From assembly GCA_964574325.1 (NCBI GenBank), contig CAZNMY010000012.1, forward strand, positions 27,548-91,547: DNA of 64,000 nt, given 5' to 3'. The stretch is from CAMDPA01 sp964574325. Lineage in GTDB: Bacteria > Pseudomonadota > Alphaproteobacteria > Rhizobiales > Hyphomicrobiaceae. The translations under genes and the position numbers were made by a program. Shown here piece after piece: positions 41,377 through 49,292 of this stretch (position 1 is its first letter; every line of letters starts with the position of its first letter). Below the pieces are notes generated by a model. The model did no database searches and was not told the DNA's origin. It worked only from the letters and a program-made list of their open reading frames with translations.

Positions 41377-44094
41377 TCAGGCGGCGGCGAGATTGCGCAG
41401 AACGTAGGGCAGGATGCCGCCGTTCCGGTAGTACTCGAGCTCTTCGGCGGTATCGATCCGGCAGATCACCGGAACCTCACGCTTGCTGCCGTCCTTCGAC
41501 GTGATCTCGAGGATCATCTTCTGGCGCGGCTTCACGTCCGCGAGACCACGGATGTTGATCGTCTCGTCACCCTTGAGGCCGAGCGACTGCCAGCTCGTCC
41601 CTTCCTGCTCGTAGACGAAGGGCGCGACGCCCATGCCCACGAGATTGTTGCGGTGGATACGCTCGAACGACTGCGCGACGACGGCGCGCACGCCGAGCAG
41701 CAGCGTGCCCTTCGCCGCCCAGTCGCGTGACGAGCCGTTGCCGTACTCGATGCCGCCGAACACCACGAGCGGCACGCCTTCGCTCTTGTACCGCTCTGCC
41801 GCGTCGAAGATGTACATCGTGTCGCCGGAGGGCTGGTGCTTGGTCCAGCCGCCTTCCTTCACCGCGCCGGCTGCATCCTGCGTGGTGAAGTTCTTGATGC
41901 GGATATTCGCGAACGTACCGCGCATCATCACCTCGTGATTGCCGCGGCGCGTGCCGTACTGGTTGAAATCAGCCGGACGCACCTGCCGCTCCATCAGATA
42001 GCTGCCGGCCGGGCCGGCCCGCGTGATGTTGCCGGCCGGCGAGATGTGGTCCGTGGTGATCTTGTCGCCGAGCAGCGCCAGAATGCGCGCGCCTTCGATA
42101 TCCTTCACCGGTTGCGGCGCCTTGGTCATACCCTCGAAGTAGGGCGGGTTCTGCACATACGTGGAACCGGAGTTCCACCCGTAGGTGAGACCCGTCGAGG
42201 TCTTGATCTTGGCCCACTCGGAATCGCCCTTGAACACGTCCGCGTACTTCTCGCGGAACAGCTCCCGGGTGACGTTCTTGACGATGAAGTCCGCAATCTC
42301 CTTGTTGGACGGCCAGATGTCCTTCAGGAACACGTCCTGACCATCCTTGCCCTTGCCGATCGGCTGCGTGGTCATGTCGATGTTGATCGTGCCGGCGAGC
42401 GCGTAGGCGACGACCAGCATCGGCGATGCCAGATAGTTCGCTTGCACATCGGGGCTGACGCGGCCTTCGAAGTTCCGATTGCCCGAGATCACCGCGCCGG
42501 CGATCAGGCCGTTGTCGTGGATCGCCTTCGAGATCTCCTCGTTGAGCGGGCCGGAGTTACCGATGCAGGTGGTGCAACCCACCGCGACGAGGTTGAACCC
42601 GATCTGGTCGAGGTACTTCTGCAGATCGGCTTTCTCGAGGTAGGCGCCGACAACCTGGCTTCCTGGCGCCAGCGATGTCTTAACCCACGGCTTCTGCGTG
42701 AGGCCCTTTTCGACCGCGTTTCGCGCGAGCAGGCCAGCTCCGATCAGCACCGACGGGTTGGACGTGTTGGTGCATGACGTGATCGCCGCGATCACGACGT
42801 CGCCGTGGCCGAGGTCCCAATCCTTGCCCTCGACCTTGACGCGCTTGTTGAGTTCGCCCGGCTTCTTGTATTCTTTCTCGAGCGCCTCTGCGAAACCGGC
42901 CTTGACCTTTTCGAGCGCGACGCGACCTTCCGGACGCTTCGGGCCAGCCATCGAGGGAACGACATCCCCGAGGTCGAGTTCGAGCAGATCGGTGCAAACC
43001 GGATCGGGCGTGGCCGAGGTGCGGAACAGGCCCTGCGCCTTGGAGTAGGCCTCGACCAGCGCGAGCTGGTGATCGTCACGGCCGGACATCTTGAGATAGG
43101 CCATCGTCTCGATGTCGACCGGGAAGAAGCCGCACGTCGCGCCGTATTCCGGCGCCATGTTGCCGATGGTCGCGCGGTCGGCCAGCGCCATCGCATCGAG
43201 GCCCGGGCCGAAGAACTCCACGAACTTGTTGACCACGCCCTTCTTGCGCAGCATCTGCGTGACCGTCAGCACGATGTCGGTCGCGGTGATGCCCTCCTTC
43301 GGCTTGCCCGTGAGGCGGAAGCCGACGACTTCGGGGATCAGCATGGACTGCGGCTGGCCGAGCATCGCAGCCTCGGCCTCGATGCCGCCGACGCCCCAGG
43401 CGAGAACCGCGAGGCCGTTGACCATCGTGGTGTGACTGTCGGTGCCCACGCACGAGTCGGGATAGGCGACGATGGAGCCGTCGGTCAGCGTGCCCGTGAA
43501 CACGGTCTTGGAAAGATACTCGAGGTTCACCTGATGGCAGATGCCGGTGCCCGGGGGAACGACGCGGAAGTCCTGGAACGCGCCCTGGCCCCACTTGAGG
43601 AAGTTGTAGCGCTCGCCGTTGCGGCTGTACTCGAGCTCGACGTTCTTGCCGAACGCGGCGTTGGAGCCGTAGTTGTCGATGATGACGGAGTGATCGATCA
43701 CGAGATCGACGGGGACCAGCGGATTGATCTTCTTGGGATCGCCGCCCAGCGCCACCATGCCGTCACGCATCGCCGCGAGATCGACGACCGCGGGAACGCC
43801 GGTGAAGTCCTGCATCAGCACGCGCGCGGGCCGGAAGCCGATTTCCTTGTCCGACTTGCCGCCCGTCTTCAGCCAATCGGCCATCGCCTGGATGTCGGCC
43901 TTGGTGACGGACTTGCCGTCCTCGGCGCGCAGCAGGTTCTCGAGCAGCACCTTCATCGAAAACGGCAGCTTCGAGATGCCGGTGAGGCCGTTCTTCTCGG
44001 CGTCGGGCAGAGAGAAATAGACGTAGGCCTTGCCGTCGACGGTCAGCGTCTTGCGGCACTTGAAACTGTCTTTGGATACGGGCTGAGCGGTCAC
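41377..44094 (-). CDS. acnA: Aconitate hydratase A
   Basis: A 905-residue TCA-cycle aconitase interconverting citrate and isocitrate. The [4Fe-4S] ligands are the Cys in AITSCTNTSNPSV and the pair in VGCTTCIGNSGPL. SDSHTT-like GTDSHTTMVNGLAVLAWGVGG, DSVVTNM-region equivalents and the swivelling domain (GDKITTDHISPAG, FGGIEYGNGSSRDWAAKG, each shortened) are complete. The proposed GTG start at 44094 has AAAGGAGG six bases upstream and gives an AcnA-like N-terminus (TAQPVSKDSFKCRKTL); the open frame to 44187 lacks support. It is divergent from the repeat-rich ccmAB region. Confidence 0.95.
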   Translation of the reverse strand: MTAQPVSKDSFKCRKTLTVDGKAYVYFSLPDAEKNGLTGISKLPFSMKVLLENLLRAEDGKSVTKADIQAMADWLKTGGKSDKEIGFRPARVLMQDFTGVPAVVDLAAMRDGMVALGGDPKKINPLVPVDLVIDHSVIIDNYGSNAAFGKNVELEYSRNGERYNFLKWGQGAFQDFRVVPPGTGICHQVNLEYLSKTVFTGTLTDGSIVAYPDSCVGTDSHTTMVNGLAVLAWGVGGIEAEAAMLGQPQSMLIPEVVGFRLTGKPKEGITATDIVLTVTQMLRKKGVVNKFVEFFGPGLDAMALADRATIGNMAPEYGATCGFFPVDIETMAYLKMSGRDDHQLALVEAYSKAQGLFRTSATPDPVCTDLLELDLGDVVPSMAGPKRPEGRVALEKVKAGFAEALEKEYKKPGELNKRVKVEGKDWDLGHGDVVIAAITSCTNTSNPSVLIGAGLLARNAVEKGLTQKPWVKTSLAPGSQVVGAYLEKADLQKYLDQIGFNLVAVGCTTCIGNSGPLNEEISKAIHDNGLIAGAVISGNRNFEGRVSPDVQANYLASPMLVVAYALAGTINIDMTTQPIGKGKDGQDVFLKDIWPSNKEIADFIVKNVTRELFREKYADVFKGDSEWAKIKTSTGLTYGWNSGSTYVQNPPYFEGMTKAPQPVKDIEGARILALLGDKITTDHISPAGNITRAGPAGSYLMERQVRPADFNQYGTRRGNHEVMMRGTFANIRIKNFTTQDAAGAVKEGGWTKHQPSGDTMYIFDAAERYKSEGVPLVVFGGIEYGNGSSRDWAAKGTLLLGVRAVVAQSFERIHRNNLVGMGVAPFVYEQEGTSWQSLGLKGDETINIRGLADVKPRQKMILEITSKDGSKREVPVICRIDTAEELEYYRNGGILPYVLRNLAAA

Positions 44095-44324
44095 GATGAA
44101 CCTCCTTTTGAGCGTGGAGTGTGCGTGGAACGCTGCGCTGCCGGTGCGCCGGCACGGGATCGGACCGCCCGAAGGTTCGGCCTGCACCGCTTTGGGAGCG
44201 ATGCCGCCACACCTTCGATTGCGCTAGCGTTGAAATCTGCGGCCCCCTTATAAGGGCTGAACCGCGCAAGGACCACCGCAGATTTAGTCGAGTCTGCTCT
44301 CATCCCCAATCGCGTTGACAAAGG

Positions 44325-44457
44325 AGTTTCTGCGTTCCCGGAAGCCGAGTGAAGCGAGGCTATCCGGGACCTTTACCCTTCTGAGAGGGGTGCATACCCC
44401 GGCTCTTTAGGCCCCGACCTTGTGGTCGGAACTCTCGTCCGGGGACGAAGGGAGAAG
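44325..44457. repeat. 133-bp structured dispersed repeat, copy 1
   Basis: The first 52 bases are identical to copy 2 (46796-46928) and fold as a hairpin (GTTCCCGGAAGCC pairing with GGCTATCCGGGAC). A second small hairpin has ACCC/GGGT here against ACAC/GTGT in copy 2, and a third has CCGACC/GGTCGG with a different loop. The 670-base gap 44095-44764 otherwise holds the acnA promoter region, a ccmA-like fragment and no complete gene. Confidence 0.8.
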
Positions 44458-44640
44458 TGTTGAACTTCCACCTGCCTGGGTCGGCGCGAAGGCTCCCTCC
44501 GGGCATCGATCGCCCCACGAACCATCGTGTCCGCGAGCGAGCCTACCCGCCAACCGGACACCCCATCCATCGACATGCAACCGGTCGCCGAAAATGAGCC
44601 CTCGTCGCATCAGCTAGCTGAAAGATAGATGTTTTTTACA

Positions 44641-44723
44641 CTCTTGCGGCCAACGAAGCCCTTGTCCCGACCGGCCCCAACGGCGCGGGCAATACGACCT
44701 TGATCCGCGCCATCGCCACCTTC
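44641..44723 (+). pseudogene. Fragment of a ccmA-like ABC ATPase gene (Walker A region)
   Basis: These 80 or so bases align with 45381-45463 in the complete ccmA downstream, at roughly 90% identity across the best 63 bases. They correspond to the Walker A region, but the Lys codon of GAGKTT is changed to Asn (GGCAATACG), and the frame is open neither before nor after. It lies upstream of the toxin-antitoxin pair that separates it from ccmA. Confidence 0.75.
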
Positions 44724-44764
44724 GATAACCTCGTCTGGTCGCACCGATTGTGGTATGAGACGAC

Positions 44765-44995
44765 ATGAACAATGGAATTGCGCAACTTGCCGAACGACTG
44801 GCCAGGCTTCCCGAGGCAGAGCGCGAGCAATGGCTCGAGCGCTTTGCAAGCGAGATGGAACTGGCCGAATCCACATATCGGCTGACCGACGAGGAGCGCG
44901 CGCTCATCGCTGAAGGCATTGCCGATCTCGATGCGGGCCGCATCGTCGCGGGTGCCGAACTCGAGGCCTTCTGGAACCGTAACAGGCGGACATGA
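44765..44995 (+). CDS. Antitoxin of a RelBE/ParDE-like pair
   Basis: A 76-residue, mostly helical, acidic protein (QLAERLARLPEAEREQWLERFASEME, then YRLTDEERALIAEGIADLDAGRIVAGAELEAFWNR, shortened). The C-terminal EGIADLDAGRIVxxxE pattern is common in antitoxins paired with ParE/RelE toxins. The stop overlaps the toxin start by four bases (44992-44995), implying coupling. The partner toxin is frameshifted, so this may be a relic of an inactivated module. It lies between a ccmA fragment and the complete ccmA. Confidence 0.75.
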   Translation: MNNGIAQLAERLARLPEAEREQWLERFASEMELAESTYRLTDEERALIAEGIADLDAGRIVAGAELEAFWNRNRRT

Positions 44996-45290
44996 AGGTC
45001 ATACTCTCGGAGCGGGCCATCTCCGATATCACCAATATCCATGACCATATCGCCGCCGCCAATCCAGCCGCCGCTCAGCGCGTGGAAGACATGATTCGCG
45101 CGACGTGCGAGGGTGTCGCTGATTTTCCCTATGCCAGCGCCGCCACCGACCTGCCCGGCATCAGGCGTGTACCGCTGGTTCGCTTTCCTATACGATATTC
45201 TTTCGCATCAATGAGGCCGCTGGTCTGGTCGAGATCGCCCGCGTGATCCATGCCTCTCGCATCAAGTCGCTGACTCAGCTTCCCGAATAG
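44992..45290 (+). pseudogene. ParE/RelE-family toxin, frameshifted by one base
   Basis: The first 65 residues are typical for the family (MKVILSERAISDITNIHDHIAAANPAAAQRV, FPYASAATDLPGIRRVPLVRFP, shortened). The frame then departs and stops at 45246. Adding one base near 45190 restores the expected C-terminus (RFPYTIFFRINEAAGLVEIA followed by RVIHASR and KSLTQLPE) to a TAG at 45288-45290. A single-base deletion in a CCT-ATA context therefore inactivates the toxin. The residues lost include the terminal strand and the His/Arg block normally needed for toxicity. Confidence 0.8.
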
Positions 45291-45310
45291 CCTGGATCCG
45301 AGCTGGTAGA

Positions 45311-46057
45311 ATGCATCTTCAAGCCTCAAACCTCTCGCTCGAACGCGGCAGCCGACGCATCTTAGAGGCACTTTCATTCACGCTCTCTTCCGGCGAAGCC
45401 CTCGTGCTGACCGGTCCCAACGGCGCGGGCAAGACGACCTTGATCCGCGCCATCGCGGGCTTCCTGCCCCTGACTTCAGGCTCCGTCACCCTCGAAGGCG
45501 GCGCCGAGGACCACGATATCGGCGAGCAGAGCCACTTCGTCGGCCATCGCGACGGCATCAAGGGCGCCCTCACCGTCGAGGAGAACGCGACGTTCTTTGC
45601 GAAATACCTCGGTTTCTCCTCCCACTTGTTCCCCCTCCTCCCCAGCGGGGTGGGGAGAATCCGGGGGGCGGAGGGACAGGGCAACGAAGCGACATCCCAA
45701 CACCCTCCCCCCACCCCTACCCCCTCCCCACGAGGGGGAGGGGAACTATCAGTGCAAACCACCCTCGAACGCCTCGGCCTCGCAGCGCTCGCCGACGTCC
45801 CCGCCGCCTGGCTGTCCGCGGGCCAGCGCCGCCGCCTCGGCCTGTCCCGTCTCCTGCTCGCGAAACGGCCGCTCTGGCTTCTCGACGAGCCGACCGTGTC
45901 GCTCGACGCCGCCGCCGTGGAAACGCTCGCAGGCATGATCTCGGACCACCTTGCGGCCGGCGGCATGGCGATCGCCGCCACCCACATTCCCCTCGGCCTC
46001 ACGAAAGCGCGCGAGCTTCGCCTCGGCGGCGGCCACGCAGTCGAGGGACCCGCATGA
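45311..46057 (+). CDS. ccmA: Haem exporter ATPase CcmA, with an in-frame repeat insertion
   Basis: A 248-residue ABC ATPase that works with CcmB in cytochrome c maturation. Walker A is GPNGAGKTT (residues 35-43), the signature is LSAGQRRRLGLSR (168-180), Walker B is PLWLLDEP and the H-loop is AATHIPLG. The usual length is about 200. The extra 45 residues (about 103-147, SHLFPLLPSGVGRIRGAEGQ through PPTPTPSPRGGGEL) are proline/glycine-rich and encoded by two palindromic CCCCTCCCC repeats. The flanks YLGF and VQTTLERLGLAALADVPAAWLS join smoothly when the insert is removed. It overlaps ccmB by four bases. Function with the insert is plausible since it falls in a surface loop. Confidence 0.92.
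   Translation: MHLQASNLSLERGSRRILEALSFTLSSGEALVLTGPNGAGKTTLIRAIAGFLPLTSGSVTLEGGAEDHDIGEQSHFVGHRDGIKGALTVEENATFFAKYLGFSSHLFPLLPSGVGRIRGAEGQGNEATSQHPPPTPTPSPRGGGELSVQTTLERLGLAALADVPAAWLSAGQRRRLGLSRLLLAKRPLWLLDEPTVSLDAAAVETLAGMISDHLAAGGMAIAATHIPLGLTKARELRLGGGHAVEGPA
45617..45751. repeat. Palindromic CCCCTCCCC repeat inserted inside ccmA
   Basis: CTCCCCAGCGGGGTGGGGAG near 45637-45657 and CCCCTCCCC/GGGGAGGGG (45721-45729 with 45735-45743) form two hairpins. The stretch is open in the ccmA frame. Related palindromes lie at 56680-56875 and 63959-63980, outside genes. The borders are estimated from where CcmA similarity stops and resumes. Confidence 0.8.
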
Positions 46058-46722
46058 GCCGTCCCGTCACGCTACTCACCCGCGAATTGAAACTCAGCCT
46101 GCGCCAGGGCGGCACGCTCGGCACGGTGCTGGGCTTCTACGTCGTGATCGTCGCGCTGATGCCGCTCGGCCTCGGCCCGGACCTCGCGCTGCTCTCCCGC
46201 ATCGCGCCGGGCATTCTCTGGATCGGCCTCATGCTGTCGGCGCTGCTGTCGCTGCCGCGCATGCTCGAAGCCGACGAGGAGGACGGTTCGCTCGAAGTGC
46301 TCGCGACCGGTCCACTCCCGCTCGAAGCCGTCGTCGCGATCAAGGCGTTCGCGCACTGGCTGACGACCGGCGTACCGCTCGCCCTGATGGCATTGCCACT
46401 CGGCCTGCTGTTGAACCTCGACGTATCCGCTTATCCGGCCCTCGCCTTGACGCTGCTTGCCGGCACGCCCGCGATCAGCTTCCTCGGCTCCATCGGTGCC
46501 GCCCTTACGCTGCGAACGAAACGCGGCGGCCTGCTGCTCTCGCTGCTCGTGCTGCCGTTCTACATCCCCTCGCTGATCTTCGGCATATCCGCGATGTCCG
46601 CGATCCTGACACCGCCGGGCAGCTTCTGGGCCTCGATGGCGATCCTGGCCGCGATCTCGCTCGCCACGATCGTCCTCGCCCCCCTCGCCGCCGCCGCCGC
46701 CATCCGCGCGCAGATGCAGTAA
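46054..46722 (+). CDS. ccmB: Haem exporter membrane protein CcmB
   Basis: A 222-residue membrane subunit with six predicted spans. The N-terminus TLLTRELKLSLRQGGTLGTVLGFYVVIVALMPLGLGP (shortened) and the segments LSRIAPGILWIGLMLSALLSLPRMLEADEEDG and LLSLLVLPFYIPSLIFG are hallmarks of CcmB. It pairs with CcmA, whose stop it overlaps by four bases (ATGA). In related genomes ccmC, ccmD and ccmG usually follow; here a repeat element and a DUF3592 gene follow, so the operon is interrupted or split. Confidence 0.93.
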   Translation: MSRPVTLLTRELKLSLRQGGTLGTVLGFYVVIVALMPLGLGPDLALLSRIAPGILWIGLMLSALLSLPRMLEADEEDGSLEVLATGPLPLEAVVAIKAFAHWLTTGVPLALMALPLGLLLNLDVSAYPALALTLLAGTPAISFLGSIGAALTLRTKRGGLLLSLLVLPFYIPSLIFGISAMSAILTPPGSFWASMAILAAISLATIVLAPLAAAAAIRAQMQ

Positions 46723-46775
46723 AGGCGCAGCCCCTTATTCTAAGAGACAAAAAGGAGGGAGTTCGGGGGAGCCAT

Positions 46776-46965
46776 CCCATAGGCGCTAACATAGAAGTTT
46801 CTGCGTTCCCGGAAGCCGAGTGAAGCGAGGCTATCCGGGACCTTTACACTTCTGAAATGTGTAAAGACACCGGCTCTTCACATTCCGACCTCGCGGTCGG
46901 AACGCTCGTCCGGGGACGCAAGGAGAGGGTTTTGCGTACCGTCCGGCTGTGTCAGCGCCTATGGG
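46776..46965. repeat. 190-bp inverted-repeat element containing copy 2 of the structured repeat
   Basis: CCCATAGGCGCTAACA (46776-46791) is the inverse of TGTCAGCGCCTATGGG (46950-46965) with one mismatch. Inside lies the second 133-bp structured repeat (46796-46928). A 13-base direct repeat GGGGAGCCATCCC occurs just outside or across both ends (46766-46778 and 46963-46975). The 382-base gap 46723-47104 holds no gene beyond this element. Confidence 0.75.
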
Positions 46966-47104
46966 GAGCCATCCCCCGAGCGGGTAGAAGGGCGGCAGCC
47001 CTTCTCGCGAAGCGAACATGCACCCCCTCATCGCTGAGAGCCAGCCGTTAACGATCGAATGCTACGATGAGGCGTCCCGCGATCACTGGAGCCGGTCGAC
47101 CCCG

Positions 47105-47566
47105 ATGTCCAGCAAGACCATTTTGCAGGCAGTCGGCCTGACCTTCATGACCGCCTGCGCCATACTGATGCTGCTGGCATCTCTCGGCTCCGGCGCAACG
47201 AGTGCGTATGTCGTCGCCACACTCGACAAGGACGCCGCAAGGGCCGACGGCTGGATCATCGACACCCGCACGCAGCGCAACGGACGCCGCACCGTGGAGT
47301 ACGTCCGCTTTGGATTCTTCGATGCCAGCGGCACGAAGCACACGAAGGAGGAGGAGTTGACGGGCCGCGCATTGATCCTGCTCCCCCCCGGCAAGCGCGT
47401 CGTCGTTCGGTATTCCCCGTCCAACCCCGCGATCAGCTCGATCAAATCCGACCGGGAGCTGGATGAGCAGCGCGTGAGCAGTTGGCTTCTTCTCGCAGCA
47501 CTGAGCTTCGCGGGGATGATGTTCATGCTCCCCGCGATCTTCCCCTCGCTGCGCAAGTCGGATTGA
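47105..47566 (+). CDS. DUF3592 membrane protein
   Basis: A 153-residue protein with one hydrophobic span near the start (VGLTFMTACAILMLLASLG), an extracytoplasmic domain, and a second span near the end (WLLLAALSFAGMMFMLPAIF). The middle reads as DUF3592: ADGWIIDTRTQRNGRRTVEYVRFGFFDASGTKHT, then PPGKRVVVRYSPSNPAIS, shortened. The family has no known role. The ATG at 47105 begins a normal transmembrane N-terminus; the open frame to 47018 adds non-conserved sequence next to a repeat. Confidence 0.75.
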   Translation: MSSKTILQAVGLTFMTACAILMLLASLGSGATSAYVVATLDKDAARADGWIIDTRTQRNGRRTVEYVRFGFFDASGTKHTKEEELTGRALILLPPGKRVVVRYSPSNPAISSIKSDRELDEQRVSSWLLLAALSFAGMMFMLPAIFPSLRKSD

Positions 47567-47646
47567 AACGACGCGACCATGAAGGACTTCCCTCCTCGCT
47601 CGACGCCCCTCATACTGGCGGCATGGAACCAGCACAGAGACCCGCC

Positions 47647-48633
47647 ATGCAGCGTGCGACCGCAGAGAGCTTCGACGACGTCTCGGGCCTCGACGACATC
47701 TACAAGCTGCTCGCGACGCTCGACATCGAGAACGGCTGGGCGAAGCGTGAGCCTTCGATGTGGGCATTGCCGAAACAGAGCTTCGCGCCCGCGCACTGGG
47801 CCTATGCACCGGCCAAGGCAGCGCTCAATGCCGCAGGCCGCTACGTCAACACCGAGCTCGCCGAACGCCGCAACCTCATCCTCGTCAATCCCATTCCCGG
47901 CAACGCCTATCCGACCGTCCGCACCCTGGTCGCAGCCTATCAGATGGTCAAAGCCGGCGAGACCGCACGCTCGCATCGCCACTCGGCGAATGCGCTGCGC
48001 ATCGTCCTAGACACCAGACCCGGCACGTTCACGATCGTCGATGGCGTGAAAGTCCCGATGGAGCCGGGCGACGTGCTCCTGACGCCGAACTGGTGCTGGC
48101 ACGCGCACGCCAACGAGAGCACCGCCGACGCTTATTGGATGGACATTCTCGACGTACCCACGGTCCACCTCCTGAACCCGATGTTCTTCGAGCACCACGA
48201 GGAGGGCCTGGAAGAAGTCACCGGCACGAACCCGGCCTCGCCGTTCCGGTTCCCGTTCTCCGAGACCAAGGCCCGCCTCGAAGCCGCCGCCGAGATCGAG
48301 CCCGGCCTGCGCCGCATCGAATTGGAAGGCCCGGCCGGCGGCGCTGCCATGGTGACGATCGCGCTCCACGTCGCTCGCATAGCGCCAGGCGCCACTTTGA
48401 AGCTACCGGCGATGACGTCGAGCACCATCGTGGCCGTGATGGCCGGGCGTTGCGAGGTCGATGCGGGAGCGGAGAAATTCTCAGGCACGCGCGGGGACGC
48501 CATCGCGCTGCCCGCGGGTCGGGACTACGAAGTGCGTGCGCAGGAGGAAGCCTACGTGCTCACAGCCAGCGACGAGCCGCTGATGAAGGCACTGGGCTGG
48601 CACAGGCCGATACCGGCATCCCTGAAGGGCTGA
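47647..48633 (+). CDS. Bicupin dioxygenase, gentisate 1,2-dioxygenase-like
   Basis: A 328-residue bicupin. The N-terminal cupin carries the iron ligands in GETARSHRHSANALRIVLD (HRH) and TPNWCWHAHANES (third His), with GTFTIVDGVKVPMEPGDVLLTP between, as in gentisate 1,2-dioxygenase and salicylate 1,2-dioxygenase. The C-terminal cupin (LKLPAMTSSTIVAVMAGRCEVDAG) lacks metal residues. Ring cleavage of gentisate or a related hydroxybenzoate is inferred. Two ATGs are possible, 47623 and 47647; the second has AGAGA at a better distance. It is convergent with the short HTH gene three bases away. Confidence 0.85.
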   Translation: MQRATAESFDDVSGLDDIYKLLATLDIENGWAKREPSMWALPKQSFAPAHWAYAPAKAALNAAGRYVNTELAERRNLILVNPIPGNAYPTVRTLVAAYQMVKAGETARSHRHSANALRIVLDTRPGTFTIVDGVKVPMEPGDVLLTPNWCWHAHANESTADAYWMDILDVPTVHLLNPMFFEHHEEGLEEVTGTNPASPFRFPFSETKARLEAAAEIEPGLRRIELEGPAGGAAMVTIALHVARIAPGATLKLPAMTSSTIVAVMAGRCEVDAGAEKFSGTRGDAIALPAGRDYEVRAQEEAYVLTASDEPLMKALGWHRPIPASLKG

Positions 48634-48636
48634 CGC

Positions 48637-49080
48637 TCAAACCGACGCGTGCCTACCACACGAAAGGCGGTCGATCGCAGCGAGATCGTCGAGCCGCAGA
48701 TTGCCGTCCTCGCAGGGCGAGACCAGACCGCGACGCTGCATTTCGAGCAGGGCGCGGCCGAGCACGTCGAGGTCGACGCCCAGGAAATCGGACACCGTTC
48801 CGCAACTTACATCGTCGGTCACGATCAGCGGATCACGCCCCTCATAGCCGTTGTTACGCGAGACAACGACGAAGAACGCAGCGGTACGCTCCAGCACCTT
48901 GGAGAACGCCGCCGATTTCTCGAACACCCGCTGAGCGAGCGCTTGCGGCGGCAACGCGACGATCTCCGGATTCTCCCGTATGGGGAGTTGCCAGTCATAG
49001 GGCTTGCCGGTAGCCAAATCGCTAACCCCGGCCGCTTCGACATTCGACGAAACAATTGATTTGAATGAATCGACAGTCAT
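48637..49080 (-). CDS. Short HTH regulator resembling the C-terminal half of Crp/Fnr proteins
   Basis: A 147-residue protein. From about residue 60 it reads PPQALAQRVFEKSAAFSKVLERTAAFFVV, then a winged helix-turn-helix-like segment (TDDVSCGTVSDFLGVDLDVLGRALLEMQRRGLVSPCEDG, shortened) as in Crp/Fnr regulators. The usual N-terminal cyclic-nucleotide-type sensor barrel is absent; the first 55 residues are short and unlike it. ATG at 49080 is chosen; a GTG at 49149 would extend the N-terminus by 23 residues without adding a domain. The upstream region is AT-rich and has a TTGAC...GTCAA dyad. Target genes are unknown. Confidence 0.65.
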   Translation of the reverse strand: MTVDSFKSIVSSNVEAAGVSDLATGKPYDWQLPIRENPEIVALPPQALAQRVFEKSAAFSKVLERTAAFFVVVSRNNGYEGRDPLIVTDDVSCGTVSDFLGVDLDVLGRALLEMQRRGLVSPCEDGNLRLDDLAAIDRLSCGRHASV

Positions 49081-49167
49081 GTGGATTACCCCGGCTTCAC
49101 GCGAAACGAACCCGACCGGCTCAACTGCGTCACTGCGTACTTGTTCCACACCCGAATAAATAACTAC

Positions 49168-49189
49168 TTGACTGCGACATTATTGTCAA
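49168..49189. promoter_or_regulatory. TTGAC-N12-GTCAA dyad in the promoter region of the HTH gene
   Basis: Perfect 5-base arms at 49168-49172 and 49185-49189 lie in an AT-rich stretch 88 bases upstream of the HTH start. The spacing differs from the Fnr/FixK box TTGAT-N4-ATCAA, so binding by the encoded protein is a guess. Confidence 0.3.
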
Positions 49190-49255
49190 CAGCTTGCCAC
49201 AATCATTTCTACTTAAGATTGCATAGAGATCGAGTGGTCGCCGCTCGAACCTGTT

Positions 49256-49282
49256 TGGTGTCGGGCATTACGCCCGACACCA
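49256..49282. repeat. Perfect GGTGTCGGGC hairpin between smc and the HTH gene
   Basis: A 10-11 bp perfect stem with a 5-base loop (ATTAC). There is no T-run on either strand, so it is more likely a REP-type palindrome than an intrinsic terminator. It shares the GGTGTC/GACACC ends with repeats near 14.2 and 15.2 kb. Confidence 0.75.
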
Positions 49283-49292
49283 CGGATCGGTT

